This document shows, piece after piece, positions 62,001 to 64,000 of a DNA stretch of 64,000 nt; the first letter of the stretch is position 1, and the number at the start of each line of letters is the position of its first letter. The notes beneath the pieces were generated by a model, which was not told the DNA's origin, made no database searches, and saw only the letters and a program-made list of their open reading frames with translations. The stretch covers positions 33,282,811 through 33,346,810 of the forward strand of contig CM069445.1 of assembly GCA_035610835.1 (NCBI GenBank), read 5' to 3'. The position numbers and the translations under genes were made by a program. This stretch comes from Ophiura sarsii (taxonomy: Eukaryota > Echinodermata > Ophiuroidea > Amphilepidida > Ophiuridae).

Positions 62001-62210
62001 TTTCTTGGGTATGATTGCTCAGTTGTACGACTGATATTGACCCAGCAAAATGTCATTCTTCAAAACTTGAGGTATGGTTGTACATTTACATTTATTCCAC
62101 TGATTATGCTGTCTGGATCATCCTCTGCGCATGTGTCGTTGTCATGGGTACACTGGTTGCTATAGATACACCAATCACAGGCCCAGCTGCTGTTGGCACA
62201 GGATACGCAC
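46656..62210 (-). CDS. Plexin-ectodomain receptor tyrosine kinase (MET-like kinase), 5' part outside or missing
   Basis: Exons in order on the minus strand: 62210-62090, 61593-61459, 60588-60493, 59913-59820, 59174-58981, 57654-57500, 56500-56383, 55863-55730, 55002-54838, 53651-53558, 53232-52972, 52625-52449, 51773-51566, 51244-51116, 50916-50833, 50420-50239, 49860-49745, 48330-48168, 48007-47871, 47091-46656. All junctions keep phase and no internal stops are seen. The ectodomain runs from PSI2 to the membrane and is of plexin type; the inside is a kinase with all catalytic motifs and a tail of Tyr docking sites. Expected role: ligand-activated cell-surface kinase, probably with semaphorin- or HGF-like ligands (family inference). 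No plexin RasGAP sequence is present. Sema and PSI1 exons are not found before the window end. Confidence 0.87.
47871..48007 (-). CDS. Kinase exon: subdomains IX-X
   Basis: Phase 0 to 2: [45 protein letters not shown]. With the preceding exon it completes [11 protein letters not shown]. 'G..PY......Y.....GNRL..P..C' is typical of MET/AXL-related kinases. Confidence 0.92.
48168..48330 (-). CDS. Kinase exon: DFG, activation loop, APE
   Basis: Phase 2 to 0: [54 protein letters not shown]. The DFG metal-binding motif, two activation-loop tyrosines (RDLY and DDY) and [12 protein letters not shown] are intact. MET has a YY pair at the second position; here it is DY. Confidence 0.93.
49745..49860 (-). 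CDS. Kinase exon: catalytic loop HRDLAARN
   Basis: Phase 0 to 2: [39 protein letters not shown]. The catalytic Asp and Asn are present. '[22 protein letters not shown]' is very close to the MET family. Confidence 0.93.
50239..50420 (-). CDS. Kinase exon: helix C and hinge
   Basis: Phase 1 to 0: [60 protein letters not shown]. The helix-C Glu is in [11 protein letters not shown], and 'H.NVL.L.G.......P.VVLP.MK.GDL..F' is a MET-type signature. Confidence 0.93.
50833..50916 (-). CDS. Kinase exon: glycine loop end and VAIK
   Basis: Phase 1 to 1: [20 protein letters not shown] then KVAIKTIK. With the preceding exon it forms LGEGAFGEV and supplies the ATP-binding Lys of VAIK. Confidence 0.93.
51116..51244 (-). 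CDS. Juxtamembrane to kinase start
   Basis: Phase 1 to 1: [44 protein letters not shown]. It bridges the plexin-like juxtamembrane helix to the glycine-rich loop. The 'I..EDV.IT..QL.MG..LGEG' spacing is normal for a receptor kinase start. Confidence 0.9.
51566..51773 (-). CDS. Transmembrane exon with plexin-like juxtamembrane helix
   Basis: Phase 0 to 1: [20 protein letters not shown], helix [20 protein letters not shown], then [20 protein letters not shown] and RNLQ. The heptad-like [13 protein letters not shown] recalls the coiled-coil juxtamembrane segment of plexins (L.RLQ.QM..LE). So plexin similarity extends a short way inside the cell before the kinase begins. Confidence 0.92.
52449..52625 (-). 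CDS. Last IPT exon
   Basis: 59 codons: [59 protein letters not shown]. Same boundaries as 28702-28878; conservative changes only. Confidence 0.93.
52972..53232 (-). CDS. Membrane-proximal IPT exon
   Basis: 87 codons: [60 protein letters not shown]. Same length as 28056-28316. It diverges more than neighbours near SDPEMYDG against DFSKLYDG. Confidence 0.93.
53558..53651 (-). CDS. IPT start exon
   Basis: 94 bp, phase 2 to 0: [32 protein letters not shown] sequence. Counterpart of 25981-26074. The following intron is short (325 bp) and keeps an uninterrupted version of the site occupied by the 1.64-kb element in the other arm. Confidence 0.93.
54838..55002 (-). CDS. IPT exon
   Basis: 165 bp, phase 2 to 2: [54 protein letters not shown]. 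Counterpart of 24379-24543. Confidence 0.93.
55030..55450. other. Intron with three long G runs
   Basis: G runs at about 55059-55079, 55107-55119 and 55410-55427 lie in the intron between IPT exons, with gcgcg(a/t) motifs between. The left arm has C runs at the equivalent place (about 23959-24019). Frames of poly-Gly or poly-Pro through them are chance. Confidence 0.85.
55730..55863 (-). CDS. IPT exon
   Basis: 134 bp, phase 0 to 2: [44 protein letters not shown]. Counterpart of 22937-23070. Confidence 0.93.
56383..56500 (-). CDS. IPT end exon
   Basis: 118 bp, phase 2 to 0: [39 protein letters not shown]. Counterpart of 22407-22524. Confidence 0.93.
56920..57240. repeat. About 130-bp tandem repeat, three diverged copies, right arm only
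   Basis: The string taattaaaaagacatcgccg (with variants) recurs near 56928, 57054 and 57187, each followed by a ggttcaa/ggttaaa motif, gagttaac and later a C-rich cccgccc tract. The left-arm intron lacks the array. Confidence 0.8.
57500..57654 (-). CDS. First IPT exon after PSI3
   Basis: 155 bp, phase 0 to 2: [40 protein letters not shown]. Counterpart of 20765-20919. Confidence 0.93.
57724..58145. mobile_element. TTAA-flanked MITE, right arm
   Basis: TTAA-AGGGACATTTTTAAAA at the left, AGTGTCCCT-TTAA at the right. Inside the left end is a perfect hairpin, aaaattttcaacaccacttt/taaaagtggtgttgaaaatttt. The last 18 bases of the window (aagtggtgttgaaaattt) repeat this hairpin half, so another copy may begin at the window edge. 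Confidence 0.8.
58981..59174 (-). CDS. PSI3 exon, intact
   Basis: 194 bp, phase 1 to 0: [65 protein letters not shown]. It keeps all PSI cysteines and shows what the plus-strand copy lost. Confidence 0.93.
59330..59460 (+). repeat. tRNA-like SINE copy, right arm
   Basis: Relative of the three copies at 18690-19670: cttcgccgcgatagtgaaga, then B-box ggggttcgagaccc, then ttaaggtcattgttaattaa. One copy here against three in the left arm. Confidence 0.65.
59820..59913 (-). CDS. Stalk exon before PSI3
   Basis: 94 bp, phase 0 to 1: [31 protein letters not shown]. Counterpart of 18246-18339. Confidence 0.93.
60041..60325. mobile_element. Foldback element, right arm only
   Basis: Arms tctacaatgttagaaaaaag plus tgttcgaaca (60041-60070) pair with the complement at 60295-60325. 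The interior has a second pair, ccccccttccccctgatcaa near 60095 against gttgatcggtggggaaggg near 60168. The left-arm intron passes from ggaatcta to gatatatcc without it and is about 260 bp shorter. Confidence 0.8.
60493..60588 (-). CDS. Stalk exon
   Basis: 32 codons: [20 protein letters not shown] then [12 protein letters not shown]. Counterpart of 17833-17928. Confidence 0.93.
61459..61593 (-). CDS. Stalk exon after PSI2
   Basis: 45 codons: [45 protein letters not shown]. Counterpart of 16727-16861. Confidence 0.93.
62090..62210 (-). CDS. PSI2 exon, first exon of the paralogue seen in the window
   Basis: 121 bp, phase 2 to 0: [40 protein letters not shown]. It begins in phase 2, so at least one upstream exon is required. 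None matching 14372-14468 (DHVSMALNVYS...) is recognisable between 62211 and 64000. Confidence 0.93.
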
Positions 62211-62436
62211 CTATTTAAAAAAGAATCGCAAAAGAATGTCGACGAAATCAAGACTACACACGGTATGATTTCAATTTTATTACAATGCAAGTTTGCATTC
62301 AGCTTTTACATTATATGGCTTTATATATGTAGAGTCAAGAAGTTGACCCAAGAATATTTTCTCCCAAAAAGACCATACAAATTCGACAAAAGAGCATTTT
62401 CCCGCTCACATGAAAAAGGAATCACTGACATTTGAG

Positions 62437-64000
62437 TAAGAGATATGCCTGTTTTAATAAAAGAACCCATTTTGATCACGGATGCTTTCAACTAATCGGT
62501 CGCTCACGGTTAATAGTACACTGATTTCGAACGGCGTAGAGTAATCATTCACATAGAGTCATACAGATGAGATACCCAGTGGATTCAAACACACAGTGGA
62601 ATGGTATGCCTCAAACACACAGTGGAATGGTATGCCTCAAACACACAGTGGAATGGTATGCCTCAAACACACAGTGGAATGGTATGCCTACAGTCAATAA
62701 TAATAATAGGCCATTACCACCAGACGCGAGAAATTAATACAAGAAAGTTGTTTGCTGATGTCTCGTGTCTAGCGAGATATTATACATTTCATTTATTTCA
62801 TTAAGGACTGCCAACCGAAGCTCAATTCATACACCACATGTTTTCATAAAACACAGTTAATTGGAATGGCGGAAAGGCAAGAGACCTAGATCAGGGCTCC
62901 TCCCTTTTTCCGCCTGTTCCTGGATTAGATCAACCCAAATAGAACCCCTTGCTAACGCAAACACACTGAGAACAATACAATAATAATGTCGAACCCGACT
63001 GAAATTGAGACTTGAGGCTAGTCCTTAAATTTTCTTTTGTGTATAGCCGAACCCGGCCTAACACATATTTGCACTCATTTAGATTGGAATAGAATTTTGA
63101 ATAAGGCCATCATCCTATATCAGGGTGATATGGACCTTTTTCCCCCCACTCCTCAGATATGCATCATCCGACATAGAGCGCACCACACACCTGTAACAAA
63201 TTTCAACCTTTTTTGAACGTGTCGTTCACACATTATTTTGATCTCAAATCATTTGACTTTGAAAACCAAAAACCACTGCCAAACAAGTGCTTGTCTTTGA
63301 CTTTCTGACACAGACGAACACTTGCCTAAGCCCCCCCCCCCCCCCCCACCCAGGCAAAGGGTAGACTCCCCCTGCCAGGCACAAGGGGTGGATTCAGGAA
63401 TTCACAAGGGGGGGGGGGGGCAAAGCGTGGATCACGGGTGCGGCACCCTTGCGAAGTCAAGGAGGCAGAGCCCCTAGCGGAGTGCTGCCCCGTTGGCGAT
63501 TTTAAATTTTGTTACATCGTATTATTTTTAATAATAAAATAATATCAAACCTGACCAGCATTTATCAAAGCCCAACATAATGCCGGCCTACGTCCACTTT
63601 GAGGATAGGAAAACCATTTAAGAATCCCGCCGTGATGGAAGCCAGCTGCGGAAAACTCGAAAAAACCCTTTGGGAAAACCGAGAACCATAGTATTTGGCC
63701 CTTGAATGGACTGCTTACCATCCCGTGCCAATCCGGAGGTTGAATTCTTAAATAATACCCACCAAAAGTTTCCACTCAATCGTATGAAGTAAAACAACAG
63801 AGGCCAAACAGGTAAAACAAATTAGCCATAACCAGTTTAAAAACAAAGCCCAGTTGTATACGGAAACCCGTCCTCGTAATCATGAATAGACAGCTATTAG
63901 TGATTTCGGTGTCAAAACCCATTTCTTGACAGTAAATCATTGGAAGTTACAACATTGTCTACATCACCGTTGAAGGCACAATAAGTGGTGTTGAAAATTT
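62437..64000. other. Region beyond the duplication edge, no gene recognised
   Basis: Left-arm homology stops here. It holds a four-copy 26-bp tandem repeat (62585-62690), C and G runs near 63331-63347 and 63408-63420, and AT-rich filler. It may be the upstream intron of the receptor kinase or unrelated intergenic DNA. Confidence 0.6.
62585..62690. repeat. 26-bp tandem repeat, four copies
   Basis: Unit tcaaacacacagtggaatgg plus tatgcc, four identical copies. Confidence 0.93.

Larger units (their letters stand above)
41650..62436. repeat. Right arm of the large inverted duplication
   Basis: Inverted homologue of 15297-33220. It additionally holds the kinase exons (46656-51244), the TA-flanked element at 44272-44939 and a foldback at 60041-60325, which the left arm lacks. 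Homology ends near 62436, where left-arm sequence at 15297 no longer matches. Confidence 0.88.

Noticed and set aside
15297..62436. Palindrome as a simple assembly mirror artefact
   Set aside because: The arms differ by many intron substitutions, several precise transposon insertions and a 5.5-kb deletion, which a mirrored contig would not show.

Overview
This is eukaryotic, intron-rich, repeat-dense, AT-rich DNA. Short coding exons (about 90-260 bp, GT-AG, consistent phases) sit between 0.3-3 kb introns packed with small foldback transposons. Interstitial TTAGGG-type telomere arrays, TTAA- and TA-flanked MITEs, tRNA-derived SINE-like repeats and a Penelope-like element, together with plexin and MET-family coding sequence, point to an invertebrate animal. 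A marine deuterostome (hemichordate, echinoderm or cephalochordate) is my best guess, but the species cannot be fixed from the sequence.

Layout. (1) 1-2.4 kb: nested non-autonomous repeats, including a foldback element filled with a 21-bp minisatellite. (2) 2.5-3.6 kb: a frameshifted gene relic of unknown family. (3) 5.09-30.42 kb, plus strand: about 20 exons of a plexin-type receptor: signal peptide, sema, PSI1, linker/IPT-like exons, PSI2, more linker exons, PSI3, a series of IPT exons and a transmembrane segment. It stops about 9 codons past the membrane and carries an in-frame TGA in the last sema exon and a 1-bp deletion in PSI3. (4) 30.4-46.1 kb: intergenic DNA between two convergent genes. 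The outer parts (30.43-33.22 and 41.65-46.09 kb) are inverted copies of each other. The middle holds foldback elements, a Penelope-like fragment, telomere repeats, tRNA-like sequences, a second palindrome and a 336-bp satellite. (5) 46.66-62.21 kb, minus strand: the paralogue. Its exons match the plus-strand gene one for one from PSI2 to the membrane, and it continues into a complete receptor tyrosine kinase domain most like MET, with a tail of tyrosine docking motifs. (6) 62.4-64 kb: unrelated intergenic or intronic sequence.

The main result is a tail-to-tail inverted duplication of a chimeric receptor: an ectodomain of plexin type (three PSI modules plus the IPT-rich stalk) joined to a MET-like tyrosine kinase in place of the plexin RasGAP region. 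The minus-strand copy has an intact kinase but no sema/PSI1 exons inside the window. The plus-strand copy has the sema/PSI1 exons but lost all kinase exons through one deletion of about 5.5 kb, leaving a decoy-like or decaying gene. Several transposons are present in only one arm, some with a recognisable empty site in the other arm, so they can order events after the duplication.
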